Shown one piece after another: positions 24,296-32,847 of a stretch of 64,000 nt of DNA. A program made the translations under genes and the position numbers. The DNA lies in assembly GCF_023718305.1 (NCBI RefSeq), contig NZ_QEYO01000002.1, forward strand, positions 1 through 64,000, written 5' to 3'. Each line of letters opens with the position of its first letter. Position 1 is the stretch's first letter. The DNA is from Gramella sp. AN32. GTDB taxonomy: Bacteria; Bacteroidota; Bacteroidia; Flavobacteriales; Flavobacteriaceae. The notes beneath the pieces are model-generated. The model made no database searches, was not told the DNA's origin, and saw only the letters and a list, made by a program, of their open reading frames with translations.

Positions 24296-24652
24296 TTAGG
24301 AGATATATTCTTTTTCAAGAAAATAATTCACGATCGCCTCTTTCATGAGAACTGACTGCTCGCCAGCCTTAAGCGGTGGTAAAACTTCTTTTATTTTAAA
24401 GTGCGGCCAGCCTTCTTCGTCATAATATTCAAATTCATAATAGCCGTAAGGTTCCAGTAAGGTGCAAATCGCAATATGCATTAGGTCGATTTTGTGATCT
24501 TTTTTATATTGCTTATGAGGTTTTCCCAATTCCTGGACTCCAATCAAATAAATAATGGCATCCAGGTCCAGCAAATCCCCATCGGCAAATTGATCTGATA
24601 TTTTTTTTTGCAGAATGGTCCAACGCTCCTTTAATTGTTCATCTCTCGCCAT
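24296..24652 (-). CDS. Conserved flavobacterial protein of unknown function
   Basis: 118 residues, acidic, no signal or membrane segment. The sequence IYLIGVQELGKPHKQYKKDH and CTLLEPYGYYEFEYYDEEGW look like a compact alpha/beta domain, and the gene's position next to pheS and a CvpA gene is the kind seen across the family, but I recognise no named domain. The promoter box (24664-24657) ends only four bases before the ATG, so the transcript is likely leaderless. Confidence 0.7.
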   Translation of the reverse strand: MARDEQLKERWTILQKKISDQFADGDLLDLDAIIYLIGVQELGKPHKQYKKDHKIDLMHIAICTLLEPYGYYEFEYYDEEGWPHFKIKEVLPPLKAGEQSVLMKEAIVNYFLEKEYIS

Positions 24653-24656
24653 GGCG

Positions 24657-24664
24657 CAAAGATA
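24657..24664 (-). promoter_or_regulatory. -7 box directly at the start codon (TAtcTTTG)
   Basis: TATCTTTG on the minus strand ends four nt before the ATG at 24652. As transcription starts about 5-8 nt after this box in Bacteroidota, the mRNA would have essentially no leader. Confidence 0.6.
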
Positions 24665-24696
24665 CTATCAAGATTTTTAATTATTATATTTACTTC

Positions 24697-25227
24697 ATGA
24701 ATACAGTCGATATAATTTTAAGCCTCATTCTATTATATGGATTAGTTAGAGGTTTTTTCCGCGGATTGCTTTCTGAAGTTGCCTCGCTCGTGGGAATTAT
24801 TGCCGGGATTTACGGCGCAATCCATTTTTCCCATTTCCTGGCTGAAGTTTTAGCAAATTATGTTGAATGGACCCAACGCTACCTCAATCTTATTAGTTTT
24901 GCGATAACCTTTGTCCTCATTATTTTCCTGGTCTCACTGGCTGGAAAATTATTGACTCAAATGGCAGGTTTTGTGGCGCTTGGAATCGTTAATAAATTGT
25001 TGGGCGCGATATTTGGATTTTTAAAGGTAGCCTTTGTAACCAGTGTGATCATTATGTTTTTTAAAGCTACCAACGAAAAAATTGAAATTATAGATGAAGC
25101 AACACTTGAAAATTCCATTTTATACGAGCCTGTTGCCGTGATCGCTCCCATTATTTTACCAACGATTGTTAAAGAAGTGGAAGATCAACATCTACTGGAC
25201 GATGATGTGGAAAAATATGAGCGATAA
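24697..25227 (+). CDS. CvpA-family membrane protein
   Basis: 176 residues with four membrane segments. The opening VDIILSLILLYGLVRGFFRG and following GLLSEVASLVGIIAG match the CvpA domain, named for its need in colicin V production in E. coli, where it helps maintain envelope function. Divergent from the conserved 118-residue gene 44 nt away. The tail is acidic and cytoplasmic. A bidirectional terminator follows directly. Confidence 0.9.
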   Translation: MNTVDIILSLILLYGLVRGFFRGLLSEVASLVGIIAGIYGAIHFSHFLAEVLANYVEWTQRYLNLISFAITFVLIIFLVSLAGKLLTQMAGFVALGIVNKLLGAIFGFLKVAFVTSVIIMFFKATNEKIEIIDEATLENSILYEPVAVIAPIILPTIVKEVEDQHLLDDDVEKYER

Positions 25228-25228
25228 A

Positions 25229-25262
25229 AAAACCCGAAAATTGACATTTCCGGGTTTTCTTA
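25229..25262. terminator. Bidirectional terminator between cvpA-like and SulP genes
   Basis: AAAACCCG (25229-25236) and CGGGTTTT (25251-25258) form the stem, with A and T runs outside it. Confidence 0.8.
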
Positions 25263-25283
25263 TTAACTAACTAATTAAATGGC

Positions 25284-27128
25284 TTATGCCACATTTTCAA
25301 CATTCTGCCGAACATATTGCATACATTCTTTAAAGTTTTTGAATATGTACTTTTCCTCCAAAAGATCTGGAATAAGATCAATCTTTTCCATTCTAAATCT
25401 TGGTTGATTTTGAAGTCCTGTAAGAAGTACCTGGATATCGTTTCTACGCAGGTTCAATATCACATCTTCCAGGGCATACAATCCAGACTGGTCTACATAA
25501 GGTACCCGATCCATCCGTATGATCACATGTTTGGCCGTATCTGGAATTGAACCCGCCAGCGATTGGAATTCATTGGTATAACCAAAGAATAAAGGCCCGT
25601 CCAGTCTTTTAATATACACTTCCTCCTTCAGTTTATCTGGAAAGTTCATTTCATCTGCCCAGCGAGCTTTCAATTCATCAGCAGCGCTAAGTTTAACCAC
25701 TTTAGATCTTTCCGCATTAAGATCACCCATCTTTTTCATAAAGATAAGTGCGGCGAAAACAAGACCAATTCCAACTGCATATACAAGGTTCCAGAATGTA
25801 GCCAGTAAGAGTACTACAATCATAATCGCTACTTCAGATTTCGGAATATATGGAATGGCTTTTAAACCTTTATAATCCATCACCCCTATTCCTACAGTGA
25901 TTAGAATTCCTGCCAATACAGCTGCCGGAATTTGAGAGGCTACAGGGCCCAATGCAAGCAATATAACCAATAACAATATGGCGGCCGTCATTCCTGATAG
26001 CCTTGTTTTACCTCCGGAATTGATATTTACCACGGTCCTAATGGTTGCTCCTGCGCCCGGGATCCCTCCAAAAATGGAAGCAACACTATTTCCAATTCCC
26101 TGGCCAACCAGTTCCTTATTAGGGTTATGCCGCGTTTTAGTCATATTATCTGCCACTACCGAAGTTAACAAACTATCTATCGCACCTAAAAGCGCCAGGG
26201 TTAGAGCGGTAAAAATATAGGGCGAAACCATGCTCATGTCGAAACCGGTAAAAATTTCAAGATGTGGCATGGGAAATCCGCTGGGGATTTCTTCAATTGG
26301 CCTGTAATTTAGTTTCATAAAATAGGCTCCACCTGATACCGCCAACAAAGCAACCAAGGTACTTGGAACTGCCGTAGTAATACGCTTGAAACCGAAAATG
26401 ATTAAAATGGTTAAGCCTGCCAGGATCAATTCCAGATAATCAATATTCTTGAGTGCACGGGGTAGGGTTTTTATTGCGCCTAAAACCCCGGAGCTTGCAC
26501 CCTGAGCAAGATTTAAAGCTTCTTTATTAATATCTTCTTCAGAAATCTCTTTCGCTCTATTTATAGTTTGCTCAAAATCTTCCAATACGAGCAAACCTTC
26601 CCCGGCTTCTTCTTTCAAAATATTATCCAGGAGAACTTCTTCTGCCTGGGGTTTGAATTCCTGAATATAATTCTCGTCATCTGATACATAATACCCCAGC
26701 AAAGGTAAAAGTTGTGTAACCAGGATAATTACCCCAATGGCGGTCATAAATCCGGAAACCACGGGATAAGGAATATACTTTATATATTTTCCCAGTTTTA
26801 GTACTCCCAGTATGATTTGCATTAGACCTGCCAGCAAGAATACTAACAAAATTGCCGGTAAAGCCTGCGAGACATCTCCATTATTGGCTGCAACAATTCC
26901 TGCAATAATCACCATAGAGACTGCCGTCATGGGTGCCGTTGGCCCGGAAATTTGTGTATTGGTCCCTCCAAAAAGTGAGGCAAAAAATCCTATGAAAATC
27001 GCTCCATATAATCCGGCATCTGGTCCCAGACCAGATTGAACCCCAAAGGCCAAGGCCAGTGGAAGTGCAACTATACCTGCGGTAATCCCACCAAAGAGAT
27101 CTCCGCGTAAATGTTTAAAAAATTTCAT
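25284..27128 (-). CDS. SulP/SLC26-family anion transporter (probable bicarbonate)
   Basis: 614 residues. The membrane part (about 1-450) opens with LRGDLFGGITAGIVALPLAL, the SulP signature, and a C-terminal STAS domain (about 500-605) contains YVDQSGLYALEDV. Between early membrane segments lies an extra loop of about 70 residues (about 150-220, acidic then helical). SulP proteins carry sulfate, bicarbonate or other anions; the beta-carbonic anhydrase gene directly upstream (four-nt gap, same operon) makes bicarbonate the likely substrate, as in BicA-type systems. Terminator between it and cvpA. Confidence 0.92.
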   Translation of the reverse strand: MKFFKHLRGDLFGGITAGIVALPLALAFGVQSGLGPDAGLYGAIFIGFFASLFGGTNTQISGPTAPMTAVSMVIIAGIVAANNGDVSQALPAILLVFLLAGLMQIILGVLKLGKYIKYIPYPVVSGFMTAIGVIILVTQLLPLLGYYVSDDENYIQEFKPQAEEVLLDNILKEEAGEGLLVLEDFEQTINRAKEISEEDINKEALNLAQGASSGVLGAIKTLPRALKNIDYLELILAGLTILIIFGFKRITTAVPSTLVALLAVSGGAYFMKLNYRPIEEIPSGFPMPHLEIFTGFDMSMVSPYIFTALTLALLGAIDSLLTSVVADNMTKTRHNPNKELVGQGIGNSVASIFGGIPGAGATIRTVVNINSGGKTRLSGMTAAILLLVILLALGPVASQIPAAVLAGILITVGIGVMDYKGLKAIPYIPKSEVAIMIVVLLLATFWNLVYAVGIGLVFAALIFMKKMGDLNAERSKVVKLSAADELKARWADEMNFPDKLKEEVYIKRLDGPLFFGYTNEFQSLAGSIPDTAKHVIIRMDRVPYVDQSGLYALEDVILNLRRNDIQVLLTGLQNQPRFRMEKIDLIPDLLEEKYIFKNFKECMQYVRQNVENVA

Positions 27129-27132
27129 ATGA

Positions 27133-27756
27133 TTATATTAAGGTTACTTTTCCTGTAGAAATTGAATAGATTCCGCCAACGATATCAATTTCGCCATTGT
27201 CTTCCATTTCCTTCAGGATAGGGCTTTTTTCCCGTATTCTTTTAAGGGTAAGCTTTACGTTATTTTCTACTACTCCGGCAACAAAATCTGCATTTTCTGA
27301 ATTTCGTTCCCCTTTAGTTTCAGTTGCTTCCACGGCGGGTTTAATATTATTCAACATTTGAGTAATATTGCCTAATTCCACATGATCACACGCCGCTTTA
27401 ACCGCACCACAGGATTCATGACCCAAAACCATCACCAGTTTGCTACCAGCAACTTTACATGAGTATTCCAGGCTCCCGAGGATATCTACGTTTTCAAAAT
27501 TGCCTGCGACACGTGCTACAAATAAATCTCCCACACCCTGATCGAAAACTGTTTCTACAACTACTCGTGAATCAATACATCCCAATACAACCGCTTTGGG
27601 CCATTGTCCACCACTTGTTTTGGAAATTTGAGATGCATAATCACGTGGATGCATTTTATTTTCCATGTATCTTTTATTTCCATCCATAAGGTCATTTAGA
27701 ACCGCAGATGGGGTAAGTTTATCCTGTTTCTCTTTATTAATAATATCCTTTATCAT
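27133..27756 (-). CDS. Beta-class carbonic anhydrase
   Basis: 207 residues without a signal peptide. Zinc ligands and Asp-Arg dyad are visible: Cys in LGCIDSRV, and His and Cys in GHESCGAVKAA. Interconverts CO2 and bicarbonate in the cytoplasm. It is the first gene of a two-gene operon with the SulP transporter, four nt apart, giving import and conversion of inorganic carbon in one unit. Such paired genes are common in marine flavobacteria (family knowledge). Confidence 0.95.
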   Translation of the reverse strand: MIKDIINKEKQDKLTPSAVLNDLMDGNKRYMENKMHPRDYASQISKTSGGQWPKAVVLGCIDSRVVVETVFDQGVGDLFVARVAGNFENVDILGSLEYSCKVAGSKLVMVLGHESCGAVKAACDHVELGNITQMLNNIKPAVEATETKGERNSENADFVAGVVENNVKLTLKRIREKSPILKEMEDNGEIDIVGGIYSISTGKVTLI

Positions 27757-27839
27757 AATTATTTTTTTAAAAATTGTAATATTAAATAGGACCGCCAGAG
27801 TTATGGCAGTCTAAATTAAGCGATAATTTTAAATTATAA

Positions 27840-28133
27840 TTATGTAAGCCGGGGAGGTGGCGAAACGGGATCCAGATATATAGAAGAGTTTAGACTGGAC
27901 TTTAGAAATAAGGCAACGAACAACCCTGAATGGTCAAAATTATTCGTGAAAGTATTCATTTTGTTAAAAATCTCAATTTTCTTTTGAGTTTCAGAATTAT
28001 CATCACAACCTGAAGGCTCTTCATCTATGGTCGCCATAGAAATTTCCCCATTGGCCTTAAAATAATTCACCACCGGAGGGGTAGCAAGATATGCCGTAAA
28101 AATAAGAAGAAATAAAAGTCCCTTTAATTGCAC
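27840..28133 (-). CDS. Small exported protein with YLDPVSPPPR tail, unknown
   Basis: 97 residues. A hydrophobic N-terminus (GLLFLLIFTAYLATPPVV) can serve as signal or anchor. The middle is acidic (TIDEEPSGCDDNSETQKK), with one Cys. The end, SIYLDPVSPPPRLT, is proline-rich; similar tails occur on small proteins near transporter genes of the phylum, but no family is established here. It lies between the carbonic anhydrase operon and batE. The name is left open. Confidence 0.6.
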   Translation of the reverse strand: MQLKGLLFLLIFTAYLATPPVVNYFKANGEISMATIDEEPSGCDDNSETQKKIEIFNKMNTFTNNFDHSGLFVALFLKSSLNSSIYLDPVSPPPRLT

Positions 28134-28170
28134 TAATTTCTAGATTTTGGAATTGCAAATATAATAAAAA

Positions 28171-28920
28171 TTAAAGTTTTCTTATATGTTCCCTATCAAT
28201 CCAACCTTGGGCTCCATTGGCAAGTTCGATCTTATACCATTGCTGGTAATCTTCCAGAAGTCTTGCCTTAGTTCCCTCATGAAGCGTAAAACTCGCATTA
28301 CCGCGAAGGTTAGGCTCATCCCGAACCTCCGCTTCCTCGCTAAAAACAATAGCAAATTCATTATCTTCAATACTGGATTTCTGTTGAAAACCTATGAATA
28401 CAGAAGTGATACATAACAAAATAGCGAGCATACTCAGCCCAAAATAAATTCTTTTAAATACTGATCTCCCCGAAAAATAATAAAGTAAAAACATCGCTAC
28501 GAATAATACTGAGAACAAAATAGCAAGCCAGGCCCAGGTTGAAAATGAAAAACTTCTAACAAGATTATTCCAACTTTCAGATAAACCTGTTTTTTCTACC
28601 GTTTCAATATCATCTATGGCCATGTTTTTGGCAAATTTGATATTATTCTGGATATCATTATCGCCGGGTTTTAGCTGCAAAGCTTTTTCGTAATAAAAAA
28701 TACTTGGAGCAATATGGTTCAGTTTATAGTGGGCATTTCCAAGATTATAATAAAGATCTGCAGAAGCTTCCCCCTTATCTATGATCTGCTCATATTTACT
28801 TACCGCCACTTCATACTTTCCCTGCTGATACGCTTTATTGCCTTCTTCAAATAATTTCTCATTCTGGCTGAACATACAACCTGAAATAAACAACAAAGTA
28901 TAGAATATAAACTTTTTCAT
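28171..28920 (-). CDS. batE: BatE-like TPR and SH3 protein
   Basis: 249 residues. A signal-like N-terminus (FISGCMFSQ) precedes two TPR units (about 20-95, LYYNLGNAHYKLNHIAPSIF). Two membrane helices follow (about 130-150 and 158-178), then a bacterial SH3 domain (about 195-249) with VRDEPNLRGNASFTLHEG and GWIDREHIR. The TPR-TM-SH3 order fits BatE, a final gene of the Bacteroides aerotolerance (Bat) operon. Starts two nt after the batD stop. Role: membrane-associated assembly factor, mechanism not established. Confidence 0.88.
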   Translation of the reverse strand: MKKFIFYTLLFISGCMFSQNEKLFEEGNKAYQQGKYEVAVSKYEQIIDKGEASADLYYNLGNAHYKLNHIAPSIFYYEKALQLKPGDNDIQNNIKFAKNMAIDDIETVEKTGLSESWNNLVRSFSFSTWAWLAILFSVLFVAMFLLYYFSGRSVFKRIYFGLSMLAILLCITSVFIGFQQKSSIEDNEFAIVFSEEAEVRDEPNLRGNASFTLHEGTKARLLEDYQQWYKIELANGAQGWIDREHIRKL

Positions 28921-28922
28921 CT

Positions 28923-30680
28923 TTACAATTGTTTATCAAGAGTTGAAATTACACTGGCCGCTTTATCATAATCCTGTTGCATTGCCACTGAAGAAGTAGG
29001 CGTATAACGAGCCAGTTCACAACTTTTAAGCACGGTGAGAAAATCTGCAATTGTAGTTTCATCCACGCCCTTTTCATTCAAGATCGTTTGAATGCGATCC
29101 TTGCTCATCTCACTGGTTTGAATTCCCAGTTTGGCTTTTAGATAATTATGCATGGAGCGTTCCAGAGCAAGATAAAATTCCTTTTGATCGCCCAGATTCC
29201 TTTTCGCTTCTGAAAGATATTTCCGGGCAAGTTTATCTGCTTTTCTTAAGCGTTGCCCCTGAACATCACCTGCCCTTTTATCCCGTTTCTTTCCGAAGAA
29301 AATAAACATGGGAATCGCGAGGAGGGGTAATAATAAACCTCCCCAAAATGCGGCTGAACCCAGAAAATCCCCGCCTTCAATAGGCCGTAAATTCGTATTT
29401 AGCTTAATATATTTAAACTGATTTAGATTGTTTGCAACTGCCTGTTTGTTGCTATTGAATGTTCCTGAAGGTTCATTGCCCGCTAACGGACCGCTATCTA
29501 CATTAATAAGGATTTCTTTTGAAGACCTTGTCTTGTAGGTTTGTGTTTCGGGATCAAAAAATGAAAAGCTTAGCGCCGGGATGGGATATTTTCCTTTTTG
29601 AGTGGGGACTATCGTATAATTCTGGGAAATACTTCCCTGCATTCCGTTCAGGTTTGTAGAAACATTTTCCCTTCTTTCGGGATCATAAATTTCTAAAGAT
29701 GACGGCACGCTTAATTCAGGAATATCAAATAACTGAAGATTTCCATTTCCTCTTATTTCCACTTTGGCTTCCAGGCTTTCTCCGGCATTCAATTGTTTTT
29801 TATTGGTGGTCACACTAAAACTAAAATCCCCCACGGCACCGGTAAATCCTGCAGGTTTTCCATCTGGAAGCGGTTTTACATTAATGGTTTTATTATTGGC
29901 CGCAACCGTTTTATTCACCGTTTTAAAGATCCTGCTGCCAAAAATATCCCTGCGCTGGCTGGGCACATCTACCGCAATAGACAGGGTTAAAGGTTCAATG
30001 TTCAATTCACCGGTTTTCTGGGGATATAGAATCGTTTTTCGTAAAACCACAAAGCGATAAGGCTCCCCCCGATATTGGCCGTTTTCAACCCGAAGTTGTT
30101 TGATATCGATATTCTGGCTCCAAAAGTCACTATATTTTGGACTGTCCATTTCGCGCCAGTTGCTCACGCTAACTTCCGGACTTACATATAATTTATAAAC
30201 CACGGTGATCGCCTCATTTAAATAGGGATTGGCTTTGGAAACTTCCGCTACCAGATGCAGGTTACCTTCAGCAATAAGATCGGTATTGTCACCATCTGTG
30301 GGTTGATCTACGGCGGCACCTACGTCAACCACTATAGGAGAAGTTTTATATAATTTTTCATCTATAATGATCTCTGCCTGGCCAATGGTTACTCTACCTC
30401 TCGATTTTGGTTCCAAATAAAAACTGTAGGTTTTGGAGTATTCGCTTTTTCCATTGTAATAACTGCGACTTACTTTTTGGTTAGGACCTCCAACCACGGT
30501 AAATCCATCAAAAGAAGGTGGATCAAAATTATCCCCATCCTGATTCATCTCGAAATCTACCCGCAAGCGCTCATTAATTCCAAGTTTTTCACGGCTTACC
30601 TTCGCTTCAAACCTAACCTGGGCCTGAGTCGCCCCTGCGGCAAACATGATAAAAAATAAAATTAAATACTTCAACTTCAT
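28923..30680 (-). CDS. batD: BatD, exported protein of the aerotolerance operon
   Basis: 585 residues from the ATG at 30680, chosen because MKLKYLILFFIMFAAGATQA is a clean signal peptide (an alternative ATG five codons earlier adds MYFKT). A large Ig-like extracytoplasmic region (about 20-450) includes RFEAKVSREKLGINERLRVD. One membrane helix (about 455-475, FWGGLLLPLLAIPMFIFFG) is followed by a cytoplasmic helical tail. The layout is that of BatD/oxygen-tolerance proteins. It is followed by batE; a 257-nt gap with repeat-like sequence separates it from batC. Confidence 0.9.
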   Translation of the reverse strand: MKLKYLILFFIMFAAGATQAQVRFEAKVSREKLGINERLRVDFEMNQDGDNFDPPSFDGFTVVGGPNQKVSRSYYNGKSEYSKTYSFYLEPKSRGRVTIGQAEIIIDEKLYKTSPIVVDVGAAVDQPTDGDNTDLIAEGNLHLVAEVSKANPYLNEAITVVYKLYVSPEVSVSNWREMDSPKYSDFWSQNIDIKQLRVENGQYRGEPYRFVVLRKTILYPQKTGELNIEPLTLSIAVDVPSQRRDIFGSRIFKTVNKTVAANNKTINVKPLPDGKPAGFTGAVGDFSFSVTTNKKQLNAGESLEAKVEIRGNGNLQLFDIPELSVPSSLEIYDPERRENVSTNLNGMQGSISQNYTIVPTQKGKYPIPALSFSFFDPETQTYKTRSSKEILINVDSGPLAGNEPSGTFNSNKQAVANNLNQFKYIKLNTNLRPIEGGDFLGSAAFWGGLLLPLLAIPMFIFFGKKRDKRAGDVQGQRLRKADKLARKYLSEAKRNLGDQKEFYLALERSMHNYLKAKLGIQTSEMSKDRIQTILNEKGVDETTIADFLTVLKSCELARYTPTSSVAMQQDYDKAASVISTLDKQL

Positions 30681-30937
30681 GGTTTTAAAATACATTTTTG
30701 ATGAAAATTCTGTTAAAAACCTGTATGCTAATCTAAATAATGACTCTTTCTTTTAATATTAATTTTCAAAATACCTCTCCCTGGGGAGAAGTCGAAACTG
30801 ATTTTTTGCTCCCAAAAGCTTTCGGGACTGGGCGAGGGGAAAAATACAAAATTTCTTTTGCCCCAGGCCCCAAATAATCAGGAGTGAAAAAACCTAAACC
30901 CTACCTCGCCAAAGGTCTATTTCAATAAATTTTTTAT
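30681..30937. repeat. Repeat-like intergenic sequence inside the bat operon
   Basis: This 257-nt gap is the only long break in the bat gene row. It contains CTCCCTGGGGAGAAG, CTTTCGGGACTGGGCGAGGGG and a CCCCAGGCCCC piece, all far more GC-rich than the flanking AT-rich DNA, so it looks like an inserted palindromic element. No gene was seen. Confidence 0.5.
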
Positions 30938-31798
30938 TTACCAGTCTTTTTCAGATTTCACCTTTACGCCTTTAGCTTTTTCAGCATTTATTTTATCCTG
31001 AACTTTTTTCTCCTCATTATTCATCGCTTCTAACAAGCTTTTTATTTGTTGAGGGGATAATTGTCCCTGGGCAGGTTTTGGCTGTTGTTTTTCAGGTTCA
31101 TCACCCTTTCCCTGCTCATCTTTTTTATCGTCACCTTCCTGCTTGTCCTTGTCCTCCTTGCTATCGCCCTCCTGCTTATCTTTTTCGTTCTCTCCTTCGT
31201 CTTTGGGCTGCTGATTCTCATTTTCATCTTCACCGCCTTCGCCATCTTTGTTTTGATCCTGCTCCTGTTGATCTTTATTCTCATTTTCGTCTTCCCCGCC
31301 GTTCTTATTCTCATCCTGCTGATCATCCTGATTTTGCTGTTCTTTTTCCAGCATTTTTTTTGCTAACGCCAGATTGTAGCGGGTTTCTTCATCAGTTGGA
31401 TTATTCCGAAGCGCATTTTTAAAAGCATCTACAGCTTCCTGATATTTTTTTTGCTGCATATATGAATTGCCCAAATTGTGAAAAATCCGGTGCTTTTCAT
31501 CTTTTGAAGCAGCAACTTCCGCAGCTTCTTTTAATCTTGATTCTGCAGTTTCAGATTTTTCTTTGCCATAATACAGGTTTCCCATATTGTATTTGGCCGA
31601 AGTATTGGAAGGATCTTTGGCCACTGCCTTACGATATTCAGCTTCCGCAGTAACAAAATCATTTTCAGATAAAGCTTCCTGCGCCTCATAAATATAAGAA
31701 TTAGATTCTTTCAGTATCTTCTTGGGATTGTCCTGCGCGCTTAGGTGCATGGCACCAAGCATACATAATAAAATAGTCGCAATCTTTTTCATAATCAT
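30938..31798 (-). CDS. batC: BatC, TPR protein with charged low-complexity region
   Basis: 286 residues. A signal peptide (to about 22, HLSAQ) is followed by TPR units (about 30-150, YRKAVAKDPSNTSAKYNMGN and FHNLGNSYMQQKKYQEAVDA). A region of about 90 residues is made almost only of E, D, K, N, Q and G. The last 40 residues are ordered again and contain LSPQQIKSLLEAMNNEE. BatC-like proteins scaffold the Bat complex through their TPRs. The ATG overlaps the BatB stop as ATGA; a second ATG two codons in is possible. Confidence 0.9.
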   Translation of the reverse strand: MIMKKIATILLCMLGAMHLSAQDNPKKILKESNSYIYEAQEALSENDFVTAEAEYRKAVAKDPSNTSAKYNMGNLYYGKEKSETAESRLKEAAEVAASKDEKHRIFHNLGNSYMQQKKYQEAVDAFKNALRNNPTDEETRYNLALAKKMLEKEQQNQDDQQDENKNGGEDENENKDQQEQDQNKDGEGGEDENENQQPKDEGENEKDKQEGDSKEDKDKQEGDDKKDEQGKGDEPEKQQPKPAQGQLSPQQIKSLLEAMNNEEKKVQDKINAEKAKGVKVKSEKDW

Positions 31799-32847
31799 TC
31801 CTGTATTTCTTTAGACTTGCGTTCGTTAAATAAGTTTAATCGTTGTAACCAGGCGGTACTTCGCTCCAGCACAAAAATATCAAGAAATAATAATGCCAAA
31901 CCTATTCCCAGAAACCATTGAAATTGAGATTTATAATCGGCAAACTGCTTGGCTTCAAATTCGGTCTTTTCAATATTCTGTAATTCTGAAGTCACATTCT
32001 CCACAACTTCTGAAGTTATACTTCCGTCTATATAAGCTCCATTGGCCTCTTCAGCAATGTCTTTTAAAGTTTCCGGGGTGAGTTTTGTAATTACTGTTTC
32101 CCCCTGATTGTTCTTTTTATACGACTGAATGATTCCACGTTGTTTGATAGGAATGGGGCCACCTTTTTCAGTACCCACTCCAATAGTGAAAATTCGAATA
32201 CCTTTTTTGGCAGCTTCTTCGGTAATTTCTGACACATTCCCTTCATGGTCTTCCCCGTCACTAAGAATGAACAACACCCTGTTGGTTTGTTGCTCATCAT
32301 CGTAATACGTTGTGGCAAGTTTAATGGCATCGCTTATGGCTGTTCCCTGTGAAGAGATCATATCTGTATTTAATGCCTGAAGAAACATTTTTGCTGAAGA
32401 ATAATCGGTCGTGATGGGCAACTGCGGAAAAGCACCTCCGGCGTAAGCGATGATTCCCACGCGATCACTGCCCAAACTATTGAGGATCTGGCTCACCAGT
32501 TGTTTAGATTTTTCCAGGCGATTGGGTGCAATATCTTCTGCTTCCATACTTTTGGAAACATCGATGGCAAAAACAATATCAACTCCTTCCCGCTTCACAG
32601 TTTCTAACTCCGAACCAATCTTTGGATTCACCAGCGCTACAACCAGGGCAGTTAACGCAAGTATAAACAGCAATAATTTTATAAGGGGTTTTGATCTTGA
32701 CCTGTTTGGCGCCAGCGTTTTTAAAAGTCTTGGATTAGAAAATTTTCTACGAGTTCTGGTTTGCCAGAAAATAAAAAGGAAATATAATAGGAGCACCACT
32801 GGAATAACCAGCAAACACCAAAACCATATTTTTTCTTCTAATACCAT
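31795..32847 (-). CDS. batB: BatB, von Willebrand factor A domain membrane protein
   Basis: 350 residues. Two N-terminal helices (about 10-30 and 55-75), a VWA domain (about 88-290) with MIDAS motif DVSKSMEAED (DxSxS), then a C-terminal helix (about 310-330). The topology TM-TM-VWA-TM is standard for BatA/BatB. VWA domains bind partners through a metal ion, here probably the MoxR ATPase-driven complex. TAATG overlap with batA upstream and ATGA overlap with batC downstream show a tightly coupled operon. Confidence 0.93.
   Translation of the reverse strand: MVLEEKIWFWCLLVIPVVLLLYFLFIFWQTRTRRKFSNPRLLKTLAPNRSRSKPLIKLLLFILALTALVVALVNPKIGSELETVKREGVDIVFAIDVSKSMEAEDIAPNRLEKSKQLVSQILNSLGSDRVGIIAYAGGAFPQLPITTDYSSAKMFLQALNTDMISSQGTAISDAIKLATTYYDDEQQTNRVLFILSDGEDHEGNVSEITEEAAKKGIRIFTIGVGTEKGGPIPIKQRGIIQSYKKNNQGETVITKLTPETLKDIAEEANGAYIDGSITSEVVENVTSELQNIEKTEFEAKQFADYKSQFQWFLGIGLALLFLDIFVLERSTAWLQRLNLFNERKSKEIQE

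Noticed and set aside
31061..31422. Long hydrophobic reading frames on the plus strand opposite batC
   Set aside because: They are the mirror of the E/D/K/N/Q-rich low-complexity region of batC, whose complement always gives runs of Leu, Phe and Ile. No start signal or promoter supports them.
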